Shown: positions 1-7,567, numbered from the stretch's first letter. The stretch: DNA of 14,076 bases from a bacterium (GCA_030428695.1 JAUIEM010000263.1:1-14076), one strand, 5' to 3'. Notes: generated by a model not told the origin, from the letters alone. Translations and numbers: made by a program.

Positions 1-464
1 CCCGCTCCTACGCCCGGCACCGGCGCGAGGCGGGCGTCCGCTTCCGCGAAGAGGTCCCGGGCGGCACGCCCCTGTGGTGCCCGCGCGTCCCCCTCGATCG
101 CACGCTGCAGGTCGGTCGGATCACGCTCGCTTCCAGCTACGAGCTCCATCAGCCGGGGGTCATCGGGCTGGACCACAAGGAGCTCATCTTCCTGCCCTTG
201 ACCCTCAAAGAGATGGACGTCTTCGGGAGCGTCCGCTTCCGCCGCACGCCCATGCCGATGCTGCTGATGGTGATCGGCCGAAAGTCATGGCCCCGCAAAG
301 ACATACATGGAGTCGAAGCGCTCCCGCCCGACGGCCTGCGGATGGCGCTGTGGGGCTTCGGGCGGGTGCGGATCTTCCTGCGGGACGGCTTCGTCGACTT
401 CCCGACCAACGGCCCGAAGGCGATGGCCCGGCTCCTGCGTGAGGAGCTCGCAAAGCCCTACTGA
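1..464 (+). CDS. C-terminal part of an unrecognised protein (5' end outside window)
   Basis: The reading frame is open from base 3 to a TGA at 462-464, giving 153 residues of a protein whose start lies before the window. I do not recognise the family. The segment is soluble-looking, with no membrane segment or signal. It has a conserved-looking core (VGRITLASSYELHQPGV, then a Met/Pro-rich stretch MPMPMLLMVIG in the middle) and ends in a basic, Ala/Leu-rich helix (ARLLREELAKPY). Codon use shows the strong G/C third-position preference of its neighbours, which supports real coding. The next gene on the same strand begins 54 bases downstream with its own strong ribosome binding site, so the two may be cotranscribed. 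No function is assigned. Confidence 0.6.
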   Translation, partial: RSYARHRREAGVRFREEVPGGTPLWCPRVPLDRTLQVGRITLASSYELHQPGVIGLDHKELIFLPLTLKEMDVFGSVRFRRTPMPMLLMVIGRKSWPRKDIHGVEALPPDGLRMALWGFGRVRIFLRDGFVDFPTNGPKAMARLLREELAKPY

Positions 465-518
465 GCGATTGCGCCCGCCCGCTCCCTCCCGTACCCTCGG
501 CGATCGGGAGGAGTTGCG

Positions 519-1517
519 GTGAGCGGAGCCCGCGAACAGCTATCGGCCCTGCGCGCGAGCTTCGCGCGCGCCGGGACGCCGCGGCGGGACACCTTCTCGA
601 TCGCGGGTGCTCCCCTCGGCGTCTCCTTCCTCGACCCCGCGATGCGCGACCTGCTGCTCCCTGCCCTCGCCCACCGGCTCCGCCCTGCCGCCGACACCGC
701 CCTCGAGCTCGCGGTCTGGAACGGCGCCCTCGGGGAAGAGCCGCTGCCGCGGCTGCCCTGGCTCCCGACCCGGCCCGACGAGCGTCGGTACGTCGAGGAA
801 GGTTCCGTCCGCATGCTCGGCTTCGCGCGCCGCCTTCTCGCCCTCGACGCCGAGGCCGGCTTCGGTCTGGTCTGGTACGCCGACCGCTCCGCCCTCGCCG
901 GCTGGGAGGCGGGCGCGCCGCTGCGGACCCTGTTCGACTGGTGGTTCACTTCCCGCGGCCTCGCGCTGGTGCACGCCGCGGCGGTCGGTCGCCCCGGCGG
1001 CGGCGCGCTGCTGGTCGGGCCGGGCGGCAGCGGGAAGTCGACCAGCGCGCTCGCCTGCCTCGGGGCGCTCGGCTACATCGCGGACGACTACTGTCTGCTC
1101 GAGGTCGAGCCGGAGCCGCGGGCCCACAGCCTGTACAGCAGCGCCAAGCGGGCGCGGGACGCCTTCCCGCCCCTGCCCACGCTCGCGGCGCTGCCCGACG
1201 AGGCGCCGCCGGGCCTGCCGAAAGCGCTCTACTTCCTGCACCGCCACCGCCCGGACTTCCTGCTCCCGGAGGTTCCCCTGCGCGCCCTGCTGGTGCCGCG
1301 GGTGACGGGAGCGCCGCGGACGACCGCCCGGCGCATCCCCGGGGCCGTCGCGCTCCGGGCCCTGGCGCCCTCGACGATGGTGCAGGCCGTCCGCCCGCGG
1401 CCGGAGCTGTTCGCGCGGATGGCGGCCTGCGCCCGCGCGCTGCCGGCCTGGGAGCTCGCCCTGGGGCGGGACCCCGCGGAGATCCCGTCCGTCATCGACT
1501 CCCTGTTGTCCGTCTGA
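519..1517 (+). CDS. HPr serine kinase-like P-loop protein
   Basis: A 332-residue protein whose C-terminal half resembles the HprK/P-like kinase fold. A hydrophobic strand with His152 (LVHAAAV) leads into a Walker A motif GPGGSGKST (167-175). About 15 residues later comes ADDYCLL (188-194), the acidic pair that in HprK-type proteins follows the P-loop and supports catalysis. The N-terminal ~130 residues are family-specific and unassigned. The GTG start is chosen because GGGAGGAG (506-513) sits 5 bases upstream. No HPr or PTS gene is visible nearby, so the substrate is unlikely to be simply HPr. Proteins of this type are often annotated as HprK-related kinases next to biosynthetic or modification genes. 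ATP binding is well supported by motif; kinase activity and substrate are inference. A lipoprotein gene follows after 20 bases, probably in the same transcript. Confidence 0.75.
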   Translation: MSGAREQLSALRASFARAGTPRRDTFSIAGAPLGVSFLDPAMRDLLLPALAHRLRPAADTALELAVWNGALGEEPLPRLPWLPTRPDERRYVEEGSVRMLGFARRLLALDAEAGFGLVWYADRSALAGWEAGAPLRTLFDWWFTSRGLALVHAAAVGRPGGGALLVGPGGSGKSTSALACLGALGYIADDYCLLEVEPEPRAHSLYSSAKRARDAFPPLPTLAALPDEAPPGLPKALYFLHRHRPDFLLPEVPLRALLVPRVTGAPRTTARRIPGAVALRALAPSTMVQAVRPRPELFARMAACARALPAWELALGRDPAEIPSVIDSLLSV

Positions 1518-1537
1518 ATTCCCCTGGAGAACGAACC

Positions 1538-2086
1538 ATGCGTCTGCTGCTTCTCACCCTGGTCCTCGCCCTCGTCGGCTGCACCCCCGAGGCTCCTCCG
1601 CCGGAGCAGCCTGAGCCCGAACCCGCGCCCCAGCTCGAGCCGCACACCCTCGGCTCGCTGGAGAAGGGCCACCGGCTCGACGACGTCTATCTCGCCGCGC
1701 AGCCGTCGCCCGAAGACTTCGCCGCGATCAAGGAGGCCGGCATCCGCACGGTCGTCAACCTCCGCCACCCGGATGAGGCCGGTTTCGACGAGAAGAGCAT
1801 CGTCGAGGAGCTCGGCATGACCTACGTCGCGCTGCCGTTCAACGGCGCGGACGAGCTGACCGACACGCTGCTCGACCAGGGCCGGGCGCAGCTGCGGGAC
1901 GCGGACAGGCCCCTGCTCCTGCACTGCAGCTCCGCCAACCGGGTCGGCCCGCACTGGATCGCCTGGCGGGTGCTCGACGAGGGCATCCCCCTCGACTCGG
2001 CGGTGGTCGAGGCGAAGACCATCGGTCTGCGGACCGATGCCTACCTCGAGAAGGCCCGGGACTACATCGGGCGCAACCAGGAGTAG
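1538..2086 (+). CDS. Lipoprotein with DUF442/BLH-type protein phosphatase domain
   Basis: A 182-residue predicted lipoprotein. A short hydrophobic signal ends in the lipobox LVGC (12-15), so Cys15 should be lipidated after signal peptidase II cleavage. A Pro/Glu-rich linker (17-35) follows. The domain from about 40 to 178 looks like the dual-specificity-phosphatase-like DUF442 family: LAAQPSPEDFAAIKEAGI, then TVVNLRHPDE, then the P-loop HCSSANRVG (129-137) with Cys130 and Arg135 in the CX4R spacing of that family. It would act outside the cytoplasmic membrane. The substrate is unknown; a phosphoprotein or small phosphate ester is possible. The ATG start follows GGAG (1526-1529). The stop lies one base from the stop of the convergent kinase gene, so no terminator fits between them. 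The catalytic Cys/Arg suggest an active enzyme, but only the fold family is secure. Confidence 0.78.
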   Translation: MRLLLLTLVLALVGCTPEAPPPEQPEPEPAPQLEPHTLGSLEKGHRLDDVYLAAQPSPEDFAAIKEAGIRTVVNLRHPDEAGFDEKSIVEELGMTYVALPFNGADELTDTLLDQGRAQLRDADRPLLLHCSSANRVGPHWIAWRVLDEGIPLDSAVVEAKTIGLRTDAYLEKARDYIGRNQE

Positions 2087-2087
2087 C

Positions 2088-4721
2088 TCACTCCGGCCCC
2101 AGCACCGTCCCCTCGCTGGTCGAGCGCCCGTCCGTCCAGTCGACCACGAGCGGCCCCCCGCGGTCCTGCAGGGCCGCCTCGACCGACGCGCGCAGCAGCG
2201 TGCAGGTCTGGTGCTGGCGCTCGGCGCCCTCCCACACGCGCCACCCGAGCACGGTCTCGGCCTCGGGCAGGAAGCCGCGCAGCCTGCGCAGGACCTCGGC
2301 GAGGGTCTCGTCGCCGGAGTTCCCCGCCCGGAGCAACAGCTCGGTCTCGAGGGCCAGGGCGTAGAGCCAGGGCCGCTCCCAGGTGCACTTCCAGCCGTCG
2401 ACCACGAAGGTCGCGCTCTCCATGTGGACGGCCCGCCAGACACCGGGCTCCCCGAGGCCGATCACGGACACCAGGGCATCGTCGTGCTCCCGGGTCAGGG
2501 CGTGCCGCGTCCCGACCGCCAGCCGGTAGGCCGGGTGGAGCTGCTCGAGCGGGACCTCGGCGAGCGGCCCGTCGCGCAGGACCGCCGCGCACTCCCAGTG
2601 CCCGCCGGCGACGGCCAGGGCGAGGGCCTCGTCGCAGCGGCCGACCGGCGCGGGCGAGCGCTCGAGGGCTTCGAGGAAGGCGGCGTGACCGCGCTGCGCG
2701 GCGAGCATCCAGACGTTGTTGCCGTGATGATCGACGGCGGTCGTGACCGCCCCATCCTCGAGGAGCGCGAGGCCGAGCGCTCGCAGGTCCCCGTGCCAGG
2801 CGGCCCAGTGCAGCAGGTTGCGGCCGTCCCCATCCCTGCCGGCGAGGTCATCGACGTCGTCCGGGAAGGCGAGCAGCACGCCGGCGTGCCCCGCCCGCAT
2901 CGCCGCGAGCCAGGGGCTGACGCCCTCGTCGTCGGGCTTCCGGACGGTCAGGCCCGCCGCCTTCAGGAGCTCGGCGATCGCGACATGACCGCGCTCGCAG
3001 GCGTTCCAGAACGGGCTGCGCCCCTCGTCGTCCGGACGGTCGAACGCCTCGCGCCCCGGCTTCTCGAGCAGCGCCTCGACCATCGCTCGCTCCCCGGCCT
3101 TGACCGCGAGCTGCAGGGCCGTGTCGCCGTCCCGCGTCACCGCCCCGAAGTCGGCCTCCGCGAGCTGGGGCAAGAGCCGGGTAGCGCCGGTCGCGGCGGC
3201 GCAGTGCAGCGCGGTCCAGCCGCGGGCGTCGGCCTCATCGGGAAGTGCGCCCGCCGCGAGCAGGCGCGCCGCGACCGTCTGGTGGCCGCCGCGCACCGCC
3301 GCGTGCAGGGCGGTGGAGCCGTCGTCGTCCTTGTCGTGGAGGGCGGCGCCGGCGGCGAGGAGCGCGTCGACCATGCCCGCTTCGCCGCCCGCGGCCGCCT
3401 TGATCAGCAGGCTCCGCCCCTGACCGTCCCGGCTGCTGGGATCCGCGCCTTCCGCCAGGGCGAGCTGCAGGGCCGGCAGGACGCCGTCGCCGACCGCGAG
3501 GTGGGCGCGCTGGTCGGGGCCGTAGCGGGAGACGGGCAGCGCGTCGCCCGGCGTGTTCCACGGCATCGGGGACTCTACGGGGTCGGCCCTGTCGGGGGGC
3601 ATCGGCATGTCATCGGGGACGCCCTGCGACGTCGCGAGGAACAGGAAGCCGAGCACCGGCAGGCTGCCCATCACGCACAGGGCCAGGCAGCCGAGCACCG
3701 CGCACCAGCCCGCACCGCGCGACTTCGGAGGGCGCTCGGCCTGGTCGTAGGCAGGCCGGACAGGGGCTGGACGGCGCGCGAGGTCGGCGAAGGAGCTCTG
3801 CAGCTCGCGGGCGCTCTGCCAGCGGGCCTCCGGCCTCTCCGCCAGCGCCTTGAGCACGATCTGGTCGAGCCGCACGTCGACCGGAGCCTTCTCCGACGGC
3901 GGCGCGAAGTGGCCGATCGGCAGCTCGCCGGTCAACAGCTCGTAGATCACGACACCGAGCGCGTACAGGTCCGCCCGATGATCGACCGAGAGCGGCGCCT
4001 TGAGCTGCTCGGGGGCCATGTACCGCGGCGTGCCCATCACGTCCTTGCGCCCGGTCAGGAAGCTGTCGCTCGCCGGCCCGACCAGCTTGGCGAGGCCGAA
4101 GTCGGCGATCTTCACCCGGCCCTCGCGGTCGATCAGGATGTTCTCTGGCTTGATGTCCCGGTGCACCACCCCGTGCTCATGGGCGTACTGCAGCGCCTCG
4201 CACAGCCGCGGGATCAGCGCCATCGCGCGGGCCGGATCGAGCGGCCCGCCGCGCAGCAGCGTGCGGAGGTTGACGCCGTCGACGTACTCCATCACCAGGT
4301 ACAGCCGGTCCTGTGCCTTGCCGCAGGAGTGCACCCGCACGACATTCGGATGGTCGAGCCGGGCCAGGGCGCGGGCCTCGCGCAGGAAGCGCTCGGCGAA
4401 CTCCGCGCGCTCGGCGAGCTTCGGGTGCATCACCTTGAGGGCGACCAGCCTGTCGAGGCTGGACTGGCGGGCTTTGTACACGCTGCCCATGCCGCCGCCG
4501 CCGATACGCTCGAGCACCGCGAGGCCGGCGAAGCCTTCGGGCAGCGGCTCGACCTCCGCCTCCGCGCCGTCGAGGGCGGCGGTGGAGGCGCGCGGGTCGG
4601 GGCGCAGGGCGGCCTGCATCACGCAGGTCGGGCACAGGCCGCCCGGGGCGTCGTTGGGCAGGCTGCGGTCACAGCGGGGGCAGCGGTTCGTGGTCCAGCT
4701 CGGATGGAGGGTGTCGCTCAT
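2088..4721 (-). CDS. Membrane Ser/Thr protein kinase with C-terminal ankyrin repeats
   Basis: An 877-residue protein in five parts. (1) An N-terminal zinc-ribbon-like CPRC...CPTC (Cys14, 17, 30, 33). (2) A complete Hanks-type kinase domain, about 65-315: glycine loop GGGGMGS (74-80), ALK lysine (Lys96), Glu115 in REA, HRDIKPEN (187-194), DFG (207-209), and GTPRYMAPE (230-238). (3) One membrane segment, about 338-363. (4) About 8-9 ankyrin-like units, about 400-715 (for example GSTALHAAVRGGH and GWTALHCAAATGA). (5) An unassigned tail, about 725-877. Kinase residues are intact, so it should be active, with the kinase in the cytoplasm and the ankyrins outside. The start is supported by GAGGAG upstream. 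It is last in the operon, 73 bases after an ECF sigma factor gene; kinases with this Cys-rich N-terminus are typically encoded beside such sigma factors. The substrate is unknown; the sigma factor is a plausible one. Confidence 0.93.
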   Translation of the reverse strand: MSDTLHPSWTTNRCPRCDRSLPNDAPGGLCPTCVMQAALRPDPRASTAALDGAEAEVEPLPEGFAGLAVLERIGGGGMGSVYKARQSSLDRLVALKVMHPKLAERAEFAERFLREARALARLDHPNVVRVHSCGKAQDRLYLVMEYVDGVNLRTLLRGGPLDPARAMALIPRLCEALQYAHEHGVVHRDIKPENILIDREGRVKIADFGLAKLVGPASDSFLTGRKDVMGTPRYMAPEQLKAPLSVDHRADLYALGVVIYELLTGELPIGHFAPPSEKAPVDVRLDQIVLKALAERPEARWQSARELQSSFADLARRPAPVRPAYDQAERPPKSRGAGWCAVLGCLALCVMGSLPVLGFLFLATSQGVPDDMPMPPDRADPVESPMPWNTPGDALPVSRYGPDQRAHLAVGDGVLPALQLALAEGADPSSRDGQGRSLLIKAAAGGEAGMVDALLAAGAALHDKDDDGSTALHAAVRGGHQTVAARLLAAGALPDEADARGWTALHCAAATGATRLLPQLAEADFGAVTRDGDTALQLAVKAGERAMVEALLEKPGREAFDRPDDEGRSPFWNACERGHVAIAELLKAAGLTVRKPDDEGVSPWLAAMRAGHAGVLLAFPDDVDDLAGRDGDGRNLLHWAAWHGDLRALGLALLEDGAVTTAVDHHGNNVWMLAAQRGHAAFLEALERSPAPVGRCDEALALAVAGGHWECAAVLRDGPLAEVPLEQLHPAYRLAVGTRHALTREHDDALVSVIGLGEPGVWRAVHMESATFVVDGWKCTWERPWLYALALETELLLRAGNSGDETLAEVLRRLRGFLPEAETVLGWRVWEGAERQHQTCTLLRASVEAALQDRGGPLVVDWTDGRSTSEGTVLGPE

Positions 4722-4766
4722 CGTGGTTTCTCCTCTTTCTCACCCTCCGCTAAGCGCTTTTCCGCG

Positions 4767-4777
4767 AAGTGTTACAC
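4767..4777 (-). promoter_or_regulatory. Possible sigma/regulator-binding site between ECF gene and kinase gene
   Basis: In the 73-base gap the minus strand reads GTGTAACACTT, whose core GTGT-A-ACAC is an inverted repeat. It is followed by an A/T-containing spacer and the 8-bp palindrome AAGCGCTT (4752-4759). The AAC-containing core resembles a -35 element for ECF sigma factors, so the sigma factor could drive an extra promoter for the kinase gene. No convincing -10 partner was identified, so this is only a candidate. Confidence 0.25.
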
Positions 4778-4794
4778 CCTCTGTCGAGTTTTTC

Positions 4795-5496
4795 TCAACC
4801 GAGCGCCGCCATCAAGGTCGCGAGCTCCTCTTCGACATCCTCGCCGGCGGCGAGCGTCTCCCGCACCTCCTCGCGCAGGGCCCGTCCGAGGCGGGCGCGC
4901 AGGCGCGACAGGGCGGTGCGCACCGCCCCCTCCGTCATCCCGAGCCGCGCCGCCGCCTCCTGGCTGCTGCCGCCACCGTCGAGCAACGGCTGCAGGGCCG
5001 CGAACAGCTCCTGCTGCTGGCGGCCGGCGTAGGCTTCCTCCAGGCCCTCCAGGGCGCGGCCGAGCACCGTCAGCGCCCACTTGCGCGCGAAGATGCGCTC
5101 GGCCGTCTCGGCGCTCTCCGGCTCGTGGCGGTAGCGCCGCTCGCCGGCCTCGAAGTCGAGCCGCAGGATGCGCCTGCCGCCGCCGCGCTTCTCGGTGGAG
5201 GCCGCGCGCCAGCGGGTCTTGCGGAAGTTGGCGAGGGCGGCGCGGAGGAAGCTGCGGAAGCGCCCGCGGGCCGGGTCGGCGACCGCCAGGCGGGAGTTCT
5301 CGAGCACCTCGGCGAAGAAGCCCTGCACCAGGTCGGCCGCATCCTCCGGCCCGGACCCGGTCTTCCGCGCCCAGGCGTAGAGCGGGTACCAGTACGCCTC
5401 GCACAACGTGGCGAGGGCCTCGCGCCCGTCCGCGCCGGCGGCGAGGACCAGGCTCCAGCGGGTGGTCGCGAAGCGGGAGTCGCCGGGCGCTTCCAG
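4795..5496 (-). CDS. ECF sigma-70 factor (kinase-associated group), probable CTG start
   Basis: An RNA polymerase sigma factor of the extracytoplasmic-function class found beside Ser/Thr kinases. With the CTG start it has 233 residues. Region 2 (about 25-100) contains RFATTRWSLVLAAG, ALATLCEAYWYPLYAWARKTG, AADLVQGFF and GRFRSFLRAALANF. A basic stretch KRGGGRR follows, then LDFEAGERRY. Region 4 (about 165-205) has the helix-turn-helix EAAARLGMTEGAVRTALSRLRARL. The only in-frame ATG/GTG/TTG is the TTG at 5406-5404, which would remove the conserved RFATTRWSLVLAAG segment, and I see no Shine-Dalgarno sequence for it. CTG at 5496-5494 has GGGGAGGA 4 bases upstream and gives the N-terminus usual for the family. 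The ArsA-like ATPase 2 gene ends 35 bases upstream and the kinase gene starts 73 bases downstream, all on one strand. No anti-sigma gene is seen; control by the kinase is likely but inferred. Confidence 0.88.
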   Translation of the reverse strand: MEAPGDSRFATTRWSLVLAAGADGREALATLCEAYWYPLYAWARKTGSGPEDAADLVQGFFAEVLENSRLAVADPARGRFRSFLRAALANFRKTRWRAASTEKRGGGRRILRLDFEAGERRYRHEPESAETAERIFARKWALTVLGRALEGLEEAYAGRQQQELFAALQPLLDGGGSSQEAAARLGMTEGAVRTALSRLRARLGRALREEVRETLAAGEDVEEELATLMAALG

Positions 5497-5500
5497 AAGA

Positions 5501-5508
5501 TCCTCCCC
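5501..5508 (-). promoter_or_regulatory. Ribosome binding site deciding the CTG start of the ECF sigma gene
   Basis: The minus strand reads GGGGAGGA, a near-perfect Shine-Dalgarno sequence, 4 bases before an in-frame CTG at 5496-5494. No ATG, GTG or TTG lies at usable spacing from it in the sigma-factor frame. It is located between the stop of the preceding ATPase gene and the conserved sigma-factor N-terminus. Confidence 0.6.
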
Positions 5509-5531
5509 TGCCGCGCGCAGCGAGCAGTGGG

Positions 5532-6662
5532 TCAGGCCGCCTGCAGGCCTTCCTCGGCGACGAGCATGTCGGCGATGGAGCGCAGGCTCTCGAGGTCGTC
5601 GACGCTCTCGTGCAGCTCGGGCAGCGGCAGGGCGAAGGCGCCCTCCCCCGCTTCCTTCGCCAACCGCGCGAGCAGCGCCTGGTCGGCCTCGCTGCGCTCC
5701 TTCTCCCGCAGCGCCATCGCCTCGAGCTTGATGAAGGCGCTCTTCAGCGCCTCGCGCAGCGCGCCGGAGAGCAGGCGGGCGTCGGGGAAGACGACGTCCT
5801 GGCTCAGGGCGTAGCTGCGGTTGAGGATCATGCCCCGGAAGGGCAGGCCGAGCTGGCGGATGCGCTGGCGGAAGAAGCGCGCCTCGCTCGCCGCCTCGTC
5901 GAAGGGCGAGGTGATCAGGAAGAAGGACACGCTCGGCTGCGAGAGGTACTCGCGCATGTTCTGCGCGTTGCCGTTCAGGATGCGGAAGATGCTGCCGAAG
6001 GTGCCGAAGGCGACCTGCAGCTCGTTGAACAGCTCCTCACCGAACACCGCGCGCATCACCGGATGGATCACCCGCGAGGCGACGCGCATCACCATGCTGC
6101 CGTCCTTCGGGATGAACAGCTTGAAGACGCTGCCGTCGAGGAAGGTGTTGAGCTTCTCGGGTCCCTCGAGGAAGTTCAGGGCGTTGCGCGACGGCGGCGT
6201 GTCGAGCACCACCAGGTCGTAGCGCTGCGACTCGACGAGCTCGTGCAGCGCCTCCATCGCGGTGTATTCCTGCATCCCCGCGATCATGTCGGTCACCGCG
6301 AGGTAGATCTTGTTCTTGAGGAAGCGCTCGGCCTCGCGCGGATCCTTGATGATCTGCCGGACCGCGTTGTCGGCGATCAACTTCGGGTCGATCATCCAGG
6401 CGGACAGGCAGCCCGGCTCCTCGATGCCGATCGCCCGCTGCCGCTCGCGGCTGAGCATGGTCGGCTCCGGGTTGTTCCGCCCGACGCCGAGGGTCTGGGC
6501 GAGCCGCTTGGAGGGGTCGATCGTCAGCACCAGCACCCGCCGTCCGGCCCGCGCCGCCGCGACCGCGAGGGCCGCCGAGACGGTGGTCTTGCCGACGCCG
6601 CCCGCGCCGCAGCACACCAGGATGCGCTGCTTCTCGATCAGGTCGCGCATCTGCCGGGTCAC
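5532..6662 (-). CDS. ArsA/Get3-like ATPase 2 (P-loop lysine present, signature lysine missing)
   Basis: A 376-residue SIMIBI-class ATPase of the ArsA/Get3 family. The P-loop is GAGGVGKTT (19-27): the P-loop Lys25 is present, but the upstream signature lysine of the usual GKGGVGKTT is Ala20. The switch-I sequence is LTIDPSKRL, with Asp49 at the usual catalytic position. The motif DTPPS (154-158) is the switch-II/Walker B equivalent. A central helical insert (about 100-240) contains a hydrophobic, Met/Phe-rich stretch like the client-binding region of Get3. The GTG start overlaps the stop of ATPase 1 as GTGA, with AGGAGG (minus strand, 6673-6668) 5 bases upstream, implying coupled translation. 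It probably forms a heterodimer with ATPase 1. Its role could be handling tail-anchored or membrane proteins, or an unknown client. No arsB or arsenic genes are nearby, so arsenite export is unlikely. Confidence 0.88.
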   Translation of the reverse strand: MTRQMRDLIEKQRILVCCGAGGVGKTTVSAALAVAAARAGRRVLVLTIDPSKRLAQTLGVGRNNPEPTMLSRERQRAIGIEEPGCLSAWMIDPKLIADNAVRQIIKDPREAERFLKNKIYLAVTDMIAGMQEYTAMEALHELVESQRYDLVVLDTPPSRNALNFLEGPEKLNTFLDGSVFKLFIPKDGSMVMRVASRVIHPVMRAVFGEELFNELQVAFGTFGSIFRILNGNAQNMREYLSQPSVSFFLITSPFDEAASEARFFRQRIRQLGLPFRGMILNRSYALSQDVVFPDARLLSGALREALKSAFIKLEAMALREKERSEADQALLARLAKEAGEGAFALPLPELHESVDDLESLRSIADMLVAEEGLQAA

Positions 6663-7567
6663 GCCATCCTCCTCTCGAGGAGGGCCTCGGCCAGGCGCCT
6701 CGGCAGCTGGTCGCTGGCCGGCAGGAACGGCAGCTTGAGCAAGCTGACGTGCAGCTCATCGTGCAGCTTCTGGGTCGCCTTCGAGGTCGTCTGGATGCGG
6801 TCGAGGTAGCGCTGGCCGAAGTACTCCCGGCCGTTCATCAGCCGCGCGATCGCGGTCTGTTCCTCGGGGCTGAAGGGGTTCTCCGGGACCATGTTGAGGA
6901 TCACCCCGCCGACCGGCATGTTCGTGCGCTTGAGCCCCTCGATCAGCTCCATGCTCTCGGTGACCGGCAGGGTCTCGGGGATCGTGACGATGTAGGCCGC
7001 CCCGGTCTCCGGGTCGTTCAGCCACTTCTGCCCCTCGCGCATGCCGTTCGCGATCGGGCCGCTCTGGATCAGCGTCAAGAGCTGCTCGGGCAGGGCCGTC
7101 AGCGCAAGGGTGTGGCCGGTCGCCGGCATGTCGACCAGGATCTGGTCGTAGACGTAGCGCTCCTTCTTCATCTTCTTGATATAGGTCAAGAGGTGGAAGA
7201 AGATGCCCATCTCGTGGAAGGAGGGCGCGAAGCGCAGGAAGGCGAGCAGCGGCTTGGTCTTCATCGCCAGCTTCGCCATCGCCCTGACTTTGAGCACCGA
7301 GGCGAGGAACAGCTCCTGGCCCTTGCTCGCGTTGAGCTGCATGCCGTCGATCGAGTCGGTGAGCTTGACCGGCTTGGGCGGCAGGTGCTCGCGGCCGAAC
7401 AGGCGGGCGAGGGGCGAGAAGCCGCCGCAGGGCTCCTCGACCTCGGAGACGAGCACACGCTGGCCGGACAGGGCGGAGGCGCGGGCGAGGGCGGCGGTGA
7501 CGGTGGTGCGTCCGACGCCACCTTTGCCGGTGACCAGGACGACGCGTTTCGAGAGGAAGTTGTCCAA
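6659..7567 (-). CDS. ArsA/Get3-like ATPase 1 (signature lysine present, P-loop lysine replaced by Arg)
   Basis: A 302-residue ArsA/Get3-family protein, first gene of the operon. Its P-loop reads GKGGVGRTT (14-22): signature Lys15 is kept but the Walker lysine is Arg20. The switch-I region reads VSEVEEP (40-46), placing Glu44 where the partner has catalytic Asp49. The switch-II motif DMPATGHTLAL (146-156) matches the DTAPTGHTLRL pattern of the family. A basic helical insert (FHLLTYIKKMKKE) lies at about 124-136. The TTG start is chosen because it follows GGGAG at about 4 bases and directly precedes the first strand. Longer in-frame starts would cross the promoter and the divergent gene. On its own it is probably a poor or dead ATPase, but it can supply the signature lysine to ATPase 2. 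Such paired paralogues occur elsewhere, for example Rv3679/Rv3680 of Mycobacterium tuberculosis. Confidence 0.86.
   Translation of the reverse strand: MDNFLSKRVVLVTGKGGVGRTTVTAALARASALSGQRVLVSEVEEPCGGFSPLARLFGREHLPPKPVKLTDSIDGMQLNASKGQELFLASVLKVRAMAKLAMKTKPLLAFLRFAPSFHEMGIFFHLLTYIKKMKKERYVYDQILVDMPATGHTLALTALPEQLLTLIQSGPIANGMREGQKWLNDPETGAAYIVTIPETLPVTESMELIEGLKRTNMPVGGVILNMVPENPFSPEEQTAIARLMNGREYFGQRYLDRIQTTSKATQKLHDELHVSLLKLPFLPASDQLPRRLAEALLERRMA

Noticed and set aside
941..1537. N-terminal extension of the lipoprotein through the HprK-like gene
   Set aside because: It is out of frame with the recognised kinase motifs, and the ATG at 1538 is followed at once by a perfect signal peptide and lipobox.
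2500..3531. Possible DNA tandem repeats
   Set aside because: The periodicity is at the protein level (ankyrin units of about 33 residues). The nucleotide copies are diverged and not a separate repeat element.
2037..6809. Open frame of about 1590 codons on the plus strand
   Set aside because: It lies antisense to the kinase, sigma factor and ATPase genes, which all have clear family motifs. Its translation is Arg/Ala/Pro-rich with no recognisable domain. Long antisense frames are expected at this GC content.
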